A stretch of DNA of 64,000 nucleotides from UBA4802 sp964509195 (GCA_964509195.1 CAZDWJ010000008.1:62001-126000); one strand, 5' to 3'. Shown: positions 46,195 to 55,549, counted from the stretch's first letter. The notes: generated by a model from the sequence alone, not told the origin. Numbers and translations are program-made.

Positions 46195-47103
46195 ATGTTA
46201 AAAGATACTTTAAAATCAGCACTTAATATCCACAACGTAAGCGACAAAATGGTGAAATATATCTTCGCTGTTGTGGGATTTTTATCTGTTTCGTTTTTGT
46301 TTTTGATCATGATATTCCTCTTCAAGGAAGGTCTTCCAATTTTTAAAACGGTCAGTCTAAAGGATTTCATTTTTGGAACAAGTTGGTATCCAACGTCAGA
46401 ACCTCCAAAATTTGGGACGTTGCCATTGATTGTAGCATCATTATCAGTTACATTTGTTGCTGCTATTTTAGCTGTGCCATTCAGTTTAGGGATAGCAATC
46501 TATTTATCAGAATTGGCACCTGCATTTGTCCGTGAAATCGTCAAGCCAACCATTGAACTTATAGCATCTATTCCATCGGTTATCATTGGTTTTTTTGGAA
46601 TGGTTGTTATTGCTCCATTTCTACAGTACCATTTTGATATTGATACTGGGTTGAATCTTTTTAATGCTTCAATCATGCTTGCTTTTATGGCAATACCAAC
46701 AATCGCAAGCATATCAGAGGATGCTTTATCATCTGTACCGATATCATTGAAAGAGGCATCATACGCGCTTGGTGCAAACCGTTGGCAGACAATTGTGCAC
46801 ATCACTATGCCTGCAGCTCTTTCAGGTATATGGACAGCTATTATACTAGGTATAGCACGAGTTCTTGGCGAAACAATGGTGGTGCTTATGGTAGCTGGTG
46901 GTGCAACAACATTTCCCACATCGCTGTTTGACCCGGTGAGACCATTGACATCAAATATTGCTGCTGAAATGGCAGAGGCATCATATCGCAGTGACCATTA
47001 TTTTGCATTGTTTGCAATAGGCATAATATTGTTTCTGCTTACGATGCTTTTTAATATTATAGCTAACTACCTTTCATTACGATATAAATTCAAATATCAT
47101 TAA
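46195..47103 (+). CDS. pstC: Phosphate ABC transporter permease PstC
   Basis: 302 residues, six to seven membrane segments. The EAA-type loop ALGANRWQTIVHITMPAALSGI marks an ABC permease, and FKEGLPIFKTVSLKDFIFGTSWYPT is a PstC segment. It forms the membrane channel of the high-affinity phosphate importer with PstA. No SD is clear at this ATG; Met19 is an alternative. The pstA gene follows after eight bases. Confidence 0.95.
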   Translation: MLKDTLKSALNIHNVSDKMVKYIFAVVGFLSVSFLFLIMIFLFKEGLPIFKTVSLKDFIFGTSWYPTSEPPKFGTLPLIVASLSVTFVAAILAVPFSLGIAIYLSELAPAFVREIVKPTIELIASIPSVIIGFFGMVVIAPFLQYHFDIDTGLNLFNASIMLAFMAIPTIASISEDALSSVPISLKEASYALGANRWQTIVHITMPAALSGIWTAIILGIARVLGETMVVLMVAGGATTFPTSLFDPVRPLTSNIAAEMAEASYRSDHYFALFAIGIILFLLTMLFNIIANYLSLRYKFKYH

Positions 47104-47111
47104 AGGAAACT

Positions 47112-47978
47112 ATGGCATCATTACAGGCAAAAGCGAAAGCAATTGAAAAAACATCATTCATAATAATCAGTTCTCTGTCATATATCATAATAGCGTTCCT
47201 GTTGTTTGTGCTGGGGTACATATTTTTACAGGGTTATCGAGCATTATCATGGGAATTTTTAACTGCATTCCCAAAAAACGAAATGCGTGAGGGGGGAATC
47301 TACCCGGCAATATTAGGAACATTCTACCTTATGGTAGGCTCTTCAGTTATATCGGTTCCTATTGGTATCATGACAGCAATATATTTGACTGAGTATGTGG
47401 AAAATATTAAGGTGCTCCAATTCATACGGTTGGGTATCAATAATCTAGCTGGTGTACCATCGGTAGTATTTGGCCTTTTTGGATTAAGTGTTTTTGTTAT
47501 ATTCCTGGATTTTGGTTCTTCTATTGTTGCTGGATCACTAACATTGGGAATTCTCAACCTTCCGCTCGTCATACGTTCAACCGAGGAAGCACTGCTAACA
47601 GTGCCAATTTCATATCGTGAAGCTTCGTTATCGTTAGGTGCAACCAAATGGCAGACAATTTATAAGATAGTTCTGCCAACAGCTCTACCGGGTATACTGA
47701 CGGGCATTATGCTGTCACTGGGAAGAGCAGCAGGGGAGACAGCTCCGATAATGTTTACCTGCGCTACATTTTACACACCGCATATCCCTGACTCCCTGTT
47801 CAGTGAAGTGATGGCGCTGCCCTATCACATTTATGTACTGGCTACAGCAGGAACTCACATTGAAGCAACACGGCATATACAATATGGAACAGCGATAGTA
47901 CTTATTGCACTGGTGTTGGGATTAAATTTTACCGGCATGGTATTGCGGTACAAATACAGAAAGAAATTTAAACAGTAG
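47112..47978 (+). CDS. pstA: Phosphate ABC transporter permease PstA
   Basis: 288 residues, six membrane segments. It carries YREASLSLGATKWQTIYKIVLPTALPGI (EAA loop) and LGRAAGETAPIMFTCA, the PstA signature. It partners with PstC. SD AAAGGAAA. The pstB gene is not downstream but lies on the opposite strand at 51798, a separation of the usual pstSCAB order. A decayed toxin-antitoxin pair follows. Confidence 0.95.
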   Translation: MASLQAKAKAIEKTSFIIISSLSYIIIAFLLFVLGYIFLQGYRALSWEFLTAFPKNEMREGGIYPAILGTFYLMVGSSVISVPIGIMTAIYLTEYVENIKVLQFIRLGINNLAGVPSVVFGLFGLSVFVIFLDFGSSIVAGSLTLGILNLPLVIRSTEEALLTVPISYREASLSLGATKWQTIYKIVLPTALPGILTGIMLSLGRAAGETAPIMFTCATFYTPHIPDSLFSEVMALPYHIYVLATAGTHIEATRHIQYGTAIVLIALVLGLNFTGMVLRYKYRKKFKQ

Positions 47979-48132
47979 TGTTTTTATTTTACTCTAAAAG
48001 TTTTAATTAAATTGCACCAGCCTCTTTTGATAAAAAATGTGATTTTCATTCTGTATCTGTGACGATTTTGCACTGCAATGAAATTGTTAAGATGATATTG
48101 TTAACAAGCACACATTGTGATAAACTGTAATA

Positions 48133-48427
48133 ATGAAAATATTTACATAGAATGATGAAAAGAATACACTATTGAAAAGAACCGGAGTATTTCTTTTTAA
48201 GGTTGTGGTTAATTGTATTCAAGAGGGCAAATTATTGTCAATTGTTGAGCATAAAAATCCAGATAGATATCCTAACCAAAGGATGTACATAATTGAGTTT
48301 AACAATTATGTATATTTAGTCCCTTTTATTAAAACTGAAAAGTAAATTTTTTTGAAAACAATTATTCCCATAAGAAGAGCAACGAAATTTTCTCTAGAGG
48401 AAAATAAAAAAACAAATTTAGTAAATA
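48133..48427 (+). pseudogene. Decayed toxin gene (BrnT/DUF4258-like)
   Basis: From ATG 48133 the frame reads MKIFT-stop-NDEKNTLLKRTG, then CIQEGKLLSIVEHKNPDRYP, NQRMYIIEFNNYVYLVPF, a second stop (TAA) and IFLKTIIPIRRATK. The pattern matches small toxins of BrnT/DUF4258 type (ExGxLLxIIEHPNxxxY, IIPSRKAT). The TAG replaces a Trp codon and the TAA a Glu/Lys codon. Two in-frame stops make it inactive. Family name is tentative. Confidence 0.65.
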
Positions 48428-48689
48428 TGAAAAGAGATGTAGTAGAATTTTATAAAAATAATGAGTTAGAAAGAAGTTAAGGGGATAAAGAATAAAATTA
48501 AAAGACATGGAAGCCATGCAAAAGCTGCTTTAAAGAACGATAAACGCGTAAATATACGAATTTCACAAAAGAATCTTGAATCATTACAAAATAGCGTTGG
48601 AAGAAGGTATTCCTTACCAAACTTTGATGTCCAGTGTACTTCGTAAATATGCAAATGGGAAATTAGTTGAAGTTAAGAAATATAAATAA
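48428..48689 (+). pseudogene. Decayed cognate antitoxin (CopG/BrnA-like)
   Basis: One frame gives KRHGSHAKAALKNDKRVNIR, ISQKNLESLQ. After a one-base slip in the A-run near 48590, the next frame gives KIALEEGIPYQTLMSSVLRK YANGKLVEVKKYK and the stop at 48689. RVNIRIS plus ALEEGIPYQTL(M/I)SS is the DNA-binding signature of CopG/BrnA-type antitoxins. The frame shift breaks the protein. It lies directly after the toxin remnant. Confidence 0.7.
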
Positions 48690-48697
48690 TGATTTTT

Positions 48698-50431
48698 TTA
48701 CTTATGTGGTATTATAATTGTAAATGTAGAACCATTTGATGAAGAAGTTACTCCAATTGACCAACCTAATATAAGTGCTGCATGTTTCACAATTGAAAGG
48801 CCAAGTCCTGTACCGCCAGTTTCGCGTGAACGACTTTTATCCACGCGGTAGAAACGCTCAAAGATCCTATTAATTTCATCATGAGGGATTCCTATGCCAG
48901 TATCAGTGATATATATTGTGAGCAATTGAGGGTTTGAAGTAGCTGTGATAGTGATTGAACCGTGCTCATTGTTGTAATTAATGGCATTGTCAATTATATT
49001 GAAGAATATCTCTTCAGCTAAAAATGCATTCCCCAAAATATTTTCAGGCAGGGATTCAATGTCCATAACTATCGCCAGGTTCTTTTTATGAATTTTTGGC
49101 ATTAGCAGATCAACACACTGTGAAATGACTTTTTTAAGATTAACAGATTCGCTGGTGATGTAGGACGATGTTTCTAATTGATTGAGTTTAAGCATATCGT
49201 TGATGATAGCATTCTGGCGTTCAACATTGGCCAGGGCACTTTCAATAAAATTCTCAGCTGTTTTCTGGTCGCAAATATTGTCTTTAATTGTTTCTAAATA
49301 TCCGCGGATGATACTGATAGGTGTTTTTAATTCATGTGAAAGATTGCCCACAAGATCCGATTTGAGTTGCTGTATGCGCTTTTGTTCCGTGACATCATGC
49401 ATCAGTAGCAGGGTGCCCGTAGCAGGTTCAGCAAACGGATAGATAAATATCTGAAAATGATTCCCAGCTATTGTTTCTTCAAACGATATCCTCTGCTTCT
49501 GAGAAAAGGCAACATGTATTTTTGCGTTCAACTCGCTGTGGCGGATGACCGTGAAATAATATTTGTTGGTAATGCTTTCAGGGTACTCAAAGCAGTGAGC
49601 AAATGCTTTATTGTGAATAGTAATTTTTTTATCTTCATCGATTAGTGCAATGGGGTCATGGATGCTTTCAATAATCATGAAAAGTTTGTTCTTTTCATTG
49701 GTAAGTTCGTTGATGCGCTGCTGTATGTTATCTGCCAGCTGATTCATGGCTTTTTGCAAATATCCCATTTCATCATCTTTGTAATTGAGAATACGTGCAC
49801 CAAGATCACCATTGAAAAACCTGTGTATGAACTGCAATGAATCCTTGATTGGTTTTGTGAAAGCAGTGGCAAACAGTGCAGTAACTATAACACTTATCAC
49901 CAATACAACAATACCAACAGCAAGAATATTTTTAGTGATGGATTCAATCAATGCGTTAATAGTATTCAATGATTTAGCTGTGCGGATATAGTAATAATTG
50001 TAATATGAGGCAACATATAGCATATCGGCATTCATTGTAGTACTGTATCGTACAGACATACCGGTGCCCTTTTTTCGTGCTTCCAGGATTTCAGGGCGGT
50101 ATAAGTGGTTTTCCATTAAATCAGGATTGGCATCTGAATCAAAAATGACGGTACCATCATTCTGTATGATAGTAATGCGCAAAGAACTTTTCTGAGCAAC
50201 ATTTTTTAACGCAGTTGCTATCTCATTGTTAAAAAACATTTTGCTCACTGGTTTGTGAAATGAAAGGAGGTAGGTGTTTATATATTCAATATTTTGCTGC
50301 AATTCAACTTTTAAAAATATTCTGAATTCATTCTGTATATGGCGTTGAATGTATAATAAAAGAAGCGAAATAAAAAGGATTAATGCTATAGAATAAACAA
50401 TGATTAATTTTGATTTAAGGCTCTGTATCAT
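48698..50431 (-). CDS. phoR: Phosphate-type sensor histidine kinase
   Basis: 577 residues. TM1 (~8-26), a periplasmic domain (~27-165), TM2 (~170-192), HAMP (~195-245, GDLGARILNYKDDEMGYLQKAM), PAS domain (~255-345), HisKA with VGNLSHELKTPISIIRGYLE (phospho-His), and HATPase with NIIDNAINYN, DTGIGIP and GGTGLGLSIVKHAA. Its neighbours phoB, phoU and pstB identify it as PhoR. It is the last gene of the minus-strand operon (pstB-phoU-phoB-phoR), seven bases from phoB. Confidence 0.93.
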   Translation of the reverse strand: MIQSLKSKLIIVYSIALILFISLLLLYIQRHIQNEFRIFLKVELQQNIEYINTYLLSFHKPVSKMFFNNEIATALKNVAQKSSLRITIIQNDGTVIFDSDANPDLMENHLYRPEILEARKKGTGMSVRYSTTMNADMLYVASYYNYYYIRTAKSLNTINALIESITKNILAVGIVVLVISVIVTALFATAFTKPIKDSLQFIHRFFNGDLGARILNYKDDEMGYLQKAMNQLADNIQQRINELTNEKNKLFMIIESIHDPIALIDEDKKITIHNKAFAHCFEYPESITNKYYFTVIRHSELNAKIHVAFSQKQRISFEETIAGNHFQIFIYPFAEPATGTLLLMHDVTEQKRIQQLKSDLVGNLSHELKTPISIIRGYLETIKDNICDQKTAENFIESALANVERQNAIINDMLKLNQLETSSYITSESVNLKKVISQCVDLLMPKIHKKNLAIVMDIESLPENILGNAFLAEEIFFNIIDNAINYNNEHGSITITATSNPQLLTIYITDTGIGIPHDEINRIFERFYRVDKSRSRETGGTGLGLSIVKHAALILGWSIGVTSSSNGSTFTIIIPHK

Positions 50432-50438
50432 TATGCTG

Positions 50439-51119
50439 TTACCCTTTTAACCCGTAGCCAACGCCAGAATACGTCTTGATGGCTTCCTTATAATGCCCTA
50501 ACTTTTTCCTTAAATTCATAATATGCACGTCAACCGTTCTGTCAATTACATATACATTATCTCCGCGAATACTGTCGATGATGTTATCACGGGAAAATAT
50601 TTTGCCAGGGTATTGCATGAAGAGTTTAAGAATAAGAAATTCGGTTTTTGTTAAATCAACGGGTTCTTTGTCGATAGTTACTGAAAATTTTTCTGGATAC
50701 AGTGCAATGCCTTTATATGTTAGGACTTCTTTCGGTGTTTCTTCTTTGCCATGGACACGCCGCAAGATTGCTTTCACACGGGCAATGAGTTCGTGTATGC
50801 TAAATGGTTTGGTGATGTAGTCATCAGCTCCCAATTCAAGCCCTAACACTTTATCAAGCTCTGCTGATTTTGCTGACAGGAATAAAATGGGGATTTCTTT
50901 TAAATTGCTGGATGCCCGGATCTGCTTACACAGATCCAATCCATCCATACCGCTCATCATGATGTCAAGAATTAAAAGATCAGGTTTGGCGATAGCTAAC
51001 TGTTTTAAAACCTCTTCAGCTGAAGCAAATGTAAAAACATCATACCCATTTTTTTGAAGATTGACTTTCAGGATCTCGCGAATATCCTTTTCATCATCAA
51101 CAACATATATTTTTGGCAT
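50439..51119 (-). CDS. phoB: Phosphate response regulator
   Basis: 226 residues. Receiver domain with acidic pocket D8-D9, phospho-acceptor D52 in LLILDIMMSG, and K in ADDYITKPF. The C-terminal OmpR-type winged helix contains LTKTEFLILKLFMQYPGKIFSR and DRTVDVHIMNLRKKLG. With PhoR it should bind the 11-bp-repeat arrays seen upstream of the pst units. Three bases separate it from phoU. Confidence 0.95.
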   Translation of the reverse strand: MPKIYVVDDEKDIREILKVNLQKNGYDVFTFASAEEVLKQLAIAKPDLLILDIMMSGMDGLDLCKQIRASSNLKEIPILFLSAKSAELDKVLGLELGADDYITKPFSIHELIARVKAILRRVHGKEETPKEVLTYKGIALYPEKFSVTIDKEPVDLTKTEFLILKLFMQYPGKIFSRDNIIDSIRGDNVYVIDRTVDVHIMNLRKKLGHYKEAIKTYSGVGYGLKG

Positions 51120-51122
51120 GCA

Positions 51123-51776
51123 TTACTCCTGATGTCGTATATCTTCGCCTTCAATAAAGTAGATTGCCCTCTCAGCGATGTTGGTTGCGTGATCGCCAAT
51201 GCGCTCTAAGGCTTTTGCCACCATGATAAGGCCAAATGCAGGTGATATGGTAGCAGGGTTTTCCACCATAAAGCTGAATAGTTCACGGTTGATTTGCATA
51301 TTGAGTTCATCAACTTCTTTATCCATCTCAATGCATTTACGCGCGTAAGTGATATTTTTTTCGGTTATTGACTGAAATGCTAGTTTAATCATTTTAATAC
51401 AGATTTCTGTCATGCGGGGAATATCAATAAGTGGTTTTAGGAGTGATTTGCCTTCCAGACGAATGGTCTCTTTTGCAATGTTTGTTGCCAGGTCACCAAT
51501 GCGTTCCAAATCAGTGTTGGATTTTAGAATTGCCAATATTAATCTTAGGTCGGCAGCTGCAGGCTGTTTGGTGACAAGAATTCTACCACACTCTTCATCA
51601 ATAAACACTTCCAGTTTATCCAGTATGGTGTCTTTCTGTATTACTTTCTCGGCTAGTTTCACATCTATCGTCTTTAATGACTGTACCGAATCGCTCACTG
51701 CTTCAATGGCGATATCTGCCATCTCCAGTATTTTGCGCAATAAATCATTGAGTTCCTGTTCAAGGTGTGTTGGCAT
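51123..51776 (-). CDS. phoU: Phosphate signalling regulator PhoU
   Basis: 217 residues, two PhoU helical-bundle repeats. Metal-binding style motifs DLRLILAILKSNTDLERIGDLATNIA (~75-100) and ALERIGDHATNIAERAIYF (~188-206). It links PstSCAB state to PhoR. Lies 21 bases after pstB with SD AAGGAG. Confidence 0.96.
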   Translation of the reverse strand: MPTHLEQELNDLLRKILEMADIAIEAVSDSVQSLKTIDVKLAEKVIQKDTILDKLEVFIDEECGRILVTKQPAAADLRLILAILKSNTDLERIGDLATNIAKETIRLEGKSLLKPLIDIPRMTEICIKMIKLAFQSITEKNITYARKCIEMDKEVDELNMQINRELFSFMVENPATISPAFGLIMVAKALERIGDHATNIAERAIYFIEGEDIRHQE

Positions 51777-51797
51777 TGTGGTCTCCTTAAAAAAGTA

Positions 51798-52562
51798 TTA
51801 TCCAAATTTACCAGTTATGTAATTTTCGGTCATCTGCTTTTCTGGTTTTGTAAACATGATTTCGGTTTTATTTACTTCAATGAGCTTACCCATATAAAAA
51901 AATGCAGTATAATCGCTCACACGAGCTGCCTGTTGCATATTGTGTGTTACTATTATTATGGTGTATTGCTTTTTTAAATCTTGAATAAGCTCTTCAATCT
52001 TTTGCGTTGAGATGGGATCAAGCGCTGATGCTGGTTCATCCATTAGAATAATCTCAGGCTGCACAGCAATGGTACGCGCTATACAGAGCCGCTGTTGCTG
52101 ACCTCCTGAAAGGCTCATAGCTGAATCATTGAGCCTGTCCTTTACCTCATCCCATAGAGCAGTGCGTTTTAATGAATCCTCAACAATACGTTCTATAGTG
52201 TACCTGTCTTTAATACCATTTATCTTAAGCCCGTATGCAATATTATCAAAGATTGATTTTGGGAATGGATTTGATTTCTGAAACACCATTCCAACTCTTC
52301 GACGCAGTTGTGTAACATCATACCTGGTATGGTATATGGATTCATTATCTATGACTAATTCCCCTTCAATTCTGGTATACGGAATAATATCATTCATCCT
52401 GTTGATGCAGCGCAGGAATGTTGATTTCCCACATCCTGAAGGTCCAATCAGTGCCATTACTGTGTTTTTATACACTGTTAAGTCAATATTGAAAAGAGCC
52501 TGATTATCACCGTAAAAAAAAGATAGATTTTCTGCTTTAACCTTTACTGTGTTTTCAGACAT
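51798..52562 (-). CDS. pstB: Phosphate ABC transporter ATPase PstB
   Basis: 254 residues. Walker A GPSGCGKSTFLRCINRMND, signature SLSGGQQQRLCIART, Walker B IILMDEPASALDPIST, H-loop THNMQQAARVSD, all typical of PstB. Energises PstCA. Heads the minus-strand operon; a Pho-box array lies 64 bp upstream of its start. Confidence 0.97.
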   Translation of the reverse strand: MSENTVKVKAENLSFFYGDNQALFNIDLTVYKNTVMALIGPSGCGKSTFLRCINRMNDIIPYTRIEGELVIDNESIYHTRYDVTQLRRRVGMVFQKSNPFPKSIFDNIAYGLKINGIKDRYTIERIVEDSLKRTALWDEVKDRLNDSAMSLSGGQQQRLCIARTIAVQPEIILMDEPASALDPISTQKIEELIQDLKKQYTIIIVTHNMQQAARVSDYTAFFYMGKLIEVNKTEIMFTKPEKQMTENYITGKFG

Positions 52563-52625
52563 ATATCACCGTTATTTTATTTCTTTATACAACTGACTTT
52601 GATTAATAGAATCAAATCACTCAAA

Positions 52626-52664
52626 GGTTAAGAATTTATAATGATAATATAAAGAAAATGTTAA
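52626..52664 (-). promoter_or_regulatory. Pho-box array upstream of pstB operon
   Basis: On the minus strand four hexamers at exactly 11-bp steps: TTAACA (52664-52659), TTTATA (52653-52648), ATTATA (52642-52637), TTAACC (52631-52626). The pattern is that of a PhoB/PhoP operator. The last hexamer ends 63 bp from the pstB ATG. Confidence 0.6.
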
Positions 52665-52732
52665 GTTTCTATAACAAAAAAATGTAATGCACTTGACTAT
52701 TCCCATAATACAAATAGAAAATTAATCGTATC

Positions 52733-52760
52733 TTTATAAAATTTTCATAATAGCGGGATA
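52733..52760 (+). promoter_or_regulatory. Probable Pho-box upstream of pstS
   Basis: TTTATA (52733), TTCATA (52744) and a weaker GGGATA (52755) on an 11-bp period, about 70 bp before the first pstS start. Weaker than the arrays at 46005 and 52626 but in the same register style. Confidence 0.5.
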
Positions 52761-52830
52761 CTTATTACACCAGGTGAAAGTAGTTATTGTGATTTACACA
52801 ATAGTTATTAAAATATAACAGGAGGCCATA

Positions 52831-53661
52831 ATGAAGGTCAAGAGTTTTTCAGTTTTTTTAATGATAATGGCGTTAATAAGCTCATTATCAATTGGTTTTT
52901 CACAGACTAAAGGATCAAAAGTAGTTATTAAAGGTTCAACAACAGTATTGCCGATAGCTCAGAAAGCACTGGAAGCATTTTATGAAAAGACAAAGATTGT
53001 CATAAGTCTTTCGGGCACCGGTTCAGGCGATGGGATTAAATCACTTATTGATGGCAGCTGTGACATCGCAAATTCTTCAAGAGAAATGAAACCTGAAGAA
53101 TTAAGTCTGGCAAAATCTAAGGGTGAAAAGATTAAAGAAGTTGCTATCGCGTATGATATGATAGTCCCAGTCGTGCATCCTTCAAATCCAGTAAAAAATC
53201 TTTCCATGGCTCAGCTGAAAGCTATTTATGAAGGCGCTATCACCAACTGGAGCCAGGTAGGTGGCAATAATGAAAGGATAGTAGTAATATCTCGCGACTC
53301 AAGTTCCGGTACATTTGAAGTATGGGAAACCAAAGTTATGAAGAAAGCGGAGGTCCGTAAGGATGCGTTATTACAGGCATCTAATGGTGCAATAGTATCA
53401 GTTGTTTCAAAGAATAAAAGAGCCATTGGATATATAGGTTTTGGATATCTTGATGACAGGGTAAAAGCATTAACAGTTAATAATGTTGAACCAACAATCC
53501 CTAATGGCAAATCAGGTGTATATCCTATAGCCCGTAAATTGTATATGTATGTTAATGAAGTGAAAATCAAACCAGAAGCCCAGCAATTTATAGATTTTAT
53601 CCTTTCAAAAGAAGGACAGCAGATTGTGAAAGCAGCAGGTTTTATACCACTCACTGATTAA
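52831..53661 (+). CDS. pstS: Phosphate-binding protein PstS, first copy (soluble)
   Basis: 276 residues. Signal peptide ~1-25 (MKVKSFSVFLMIMALISSLS) without a lipobox Cys. The mature part has VIKGSTTVLPIAQKALEAFY, SLSGTGSGDGIKSLIDGSCDIANSSREM and SRDSSSGTFEVWE, the phosphate-binding loops. It is a periplasmic receptor for PstCAB. A terminator lies 27 bp after its stop, so the second copy probably has its own promoter or read-through. Confidence 0.93.
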   Translation: MKVKSFSVFLMIMALISSLSIGFSQTKGSKVVIKGSTTVLPIAQKALEAFYEKTKIVISLSGTGSGDGIKSLIDGSCDIANSSREMKPEELSLAKSKGEKIKEVAIAYDMIVPVVHPSNPVKNLSMAQLKAIYEGAITNWSQVGGNNERIVVISRDSSSGTFEVWETKVMKKAEVRKDALLQASNGAIVSVVSKNKRAIGYIGFGYLDDRVKALTVNNVEPTIPNGKSGVYPIARKLYMYVNEVKIKPEAQQFIDFILSKEGQQIVKAAGFIPLTD

Positions 53662-53687
53662 TGTACATACAAAATATTGATTTATAA

Positions 53688-53713
53688 AACGCTACAGCAA
53701 TGTAGCGTTTTTT
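53688..53713 (+). terminator. Intrinsic terminator between the two pstS genes
   Basis: A 9-bp stem AACGCTACA / TGTAGCGTT with GCAA loop and a run of T. Clear rho-independent terminator after the first pstS gene. Confidence 0.85.
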
Positions 53714-53813
53714 GTTAAAAAAGTGTTGCAAAAGATTGGAATGACTGATAGATTAAAAAAGGAACGGGGCTAAGGGCTAGGTAAATAATTTAATTCTCTA
53801 TGGAGGGTACAAC

Positions 53814-54641
53814 ATGAAAATAAAAAGTATCATATTTTTTATATTGATATTTGTTATCGCAATAGTACTGAGCATGTCGTGTTCAAAAGAAGCTAAGGAG
53901 AAAATTGTTATAAAAGGGTCAACTACGGTGTTGCCCATTACCCAAAAAGCTGCGGAAGCTTTTTATGAAAAAAATAAAATTGTCATTTCTCTTTCAGGTA
54001 CTGGCTCAGGTGACGGGATTAAGTCTTTAATTAATGGTAGCTGTGATATTGCCAATTCTTCACGGGAGATGCATCCAGAAGAATTAGACCTGGCAAAACG
54101 TAAAGGTGAAGTAATAAAAGAAGTGGCAATTGCGTTTGATATGATAGTTCCTATTGTGCATCCTTCAAACCCTGTTTCAAATCTCACGTTGCATCAGTTA
54201 AAAGCAATATATGAAGGGTCAGTCAAAAACTGGAAGGATGTTGGTGGAAAAGATGAAGCTATCGTTGTCATTTCACGCGATTCAAGTTCGGGCACATTTG
54301 AAGTGTGGGAATCTAAAGTAATGAAACATGGTGAAGTGCGTAAAGACGCACTACTGCAGGCTTCTAACGGAGCTATCGTGCAGACTGTATCACAAAACCT
54401 TAAAGCAATAGGTTATGTGGGTTACGGATATCTGAATGACAGAGTGAAGCCATTATTTGTAAATAATGTTGAACCAACAATTGACAATGGAAAAAGTGGC
54501 AAATATCCTATAGCTCGCAAACTCTATATGTATGTGAATGAAGTAAAAATAAAGCCAGCCGCACAAGCATTCATAGATTTCATGCTATCTGATGAAGGTC
54601 AGGCGATAGTGAAAGAGGCGGGCTTTATTCCGGTTAAATAG
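53814..54641 (+). CDS. pstS: Phosphate-binding protein PstS, second copy (lipoprotein)
   Basis: 275 residues. Signal ends in the lipobox VLSMSC (Cys23), so this copy is membrane-anchored, unlike the first. The mature sequence is highly similar to copy one (KIVIKGSTTVLPITQKAAEAFYEK; SLSGTGSGDGIKSLINGSCDIANSSREM), a tandem duplication with diverged secretion signals. SD GGAGGG before the ATG. Confidence 0.93.
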   Translation: MKIKSIIFFILIFVIAIVLSMSCSKEAKEKIVIKGSTTVLPITQKAAEAFYEKNKIVISLSGTGSGDGIKSLINGSCDIANSSREMHPEELDLAKRKGEVIKEVAIAFDMIVPIVHPSNPVSNLTLHQLKAIYEGSVKNWKDVGGKDEAIVVISRDSSSGTFEVWESKVMKHGEVRKDALLQASNGAIVQTVSQNLKAIGYVGYGYLNDRVKPLFVNNVEPTIDNGKSGKYPIARKLYMYVNEVKIKPAAQAFIDFMLSDEGQAIVKEAGFIPVK

Positions 54642-55003
54642 TATCGTGTCGTTTTTATACGGTATTGTTATAGTTTAAATAATTAAACTCAGTCCATAAT
54701 TTTTGGGAAAATTTAAAAAATGATAACTCAATATTTTCTATGATTAAAAAATAATAATATATGGTGTAAAACCACCAGATTAAGGAATGGTATATGAGCA
54801 GTTTATAATAAGAGGTAATTTATGATGAACGATCTATTGCCATATTTGGGGGTTGCGTTATTAAAACAGTATAAGAAAGGAACGTTCTTCTATTTTCAAA
54901 ATTTTCAAATAGGACAAATTACATTCAATTATAAAAGAATATTTCTGTTACAGCCAAAGTATTTCTAAATATTCCTACTCTAGCTACTTTTGATTTTAGC
55001 ATT
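54642..55003. other. AT-rich stretch with one doubtful small ORF
   Basis: About 360 bp after pstS. It contains only the 48-codon ORF at 54822-54968. No hairpin terminator, tRNA or recognisable regulatory signal is seen. Confidence 0.5.
54822..54968 (+). CDS. Small hypothetical ORF (48 aa)
   Basis: Begins MMNDLLPYLGVALLKQYKKG, ends LLQPKYF. AGAGGT SD nine bases upstream supports translation. No family recognised; the middle is Phe/Tyr-rich (TFFYFQNFQIGQITFNYKR). It could be a remnant of a larger gene. Confidence 0.3.
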   Translation: MMNDLLPYLGVALLKQYKKGTFFYFQNFQIGQITFNYKRIFLLQPKYF

Positions 55004-55549
55004 ATGGAATTTGAAAAATTTATTTTTAGTTTACCAGATACACCTAGTTTTATTCATCTAAAAAATTTTTATGAAAGTTATTATAATAATAGTTCTGATA
55101 AAACAATTGTTGTTCCCGTTTTAGACCACAATCTAATTGATATAGATAACTGTATAGCTGGCTATCTTTGGGAGGAAGAAGTTGATGGAAATGGGCTAGT
55201 TTTTGTACCATTTAAATCATTTGAATTAGTTAAGAATTATATACCCTCTTTTATTGAAAAAGGAGAACAACCTTTAAACGTAATAGCTTTTGACTTTTTA
55301 CTATGTGCTATATCAGAAAATAAAAATATACCAGCAATGCAACCATATTTAAAAGCTATGTTACATATGAATGATATTGAAGAAGATTATTATTATGATA
55401 GTGGGGTGAGTATAGTTATATATTTTTTAGATGCAATAAAGGTATGGAGATCTAAAAATATTAAACCATTAAGAGATGAACTAAAGATGAAATTGAAAAG
55501 ATATGAAAGAGGAATGCAAAAATGGAATGAAACACAAAACGAAAAATGA
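55004..55549 (+). CDS. Hypothetical acidic protein (181 aa)
   Basis: Not recognised. Predicted mostly helical with many Tyr, Asp and Glu residues (MLHMNDIEEDYYYDSGVSI), a Lys/Arg-rich C-terminal helix (LRDELKMKLKRYERGMQKW) and no signal peptide. The codons are more AT-rich than the flanking genes, which fits accessory DNA. No SD is obvious. Confidence 0.45.
   Translation: MEFEKFIFSLPDTPSFIHLKNFYESYYNNSSDKTIVVPVLDHNLIDIDNCIAGYLWEEEVDGNGLVFVPFKSFELVKNYIPSFIEKGEQPLNVIAFDFLLCAISENKNIPAMQPYLKAMLHMNDIEEDYYYDSGVSIVIYFLDAIKVWRSKNIKPLRDELKMKLKRYERGMQKWNETQNEK

Noticed and set aside
45093..48427. TGA read as Trp (alternative genetic code), suggested by TGA/TAG at Trp positions in two genes
   Set aside because: Those genes also carry frame shifts and TAA stops, and many intact genes in the window end in TGA, for example the bactofilin and M23 peptidase genes.
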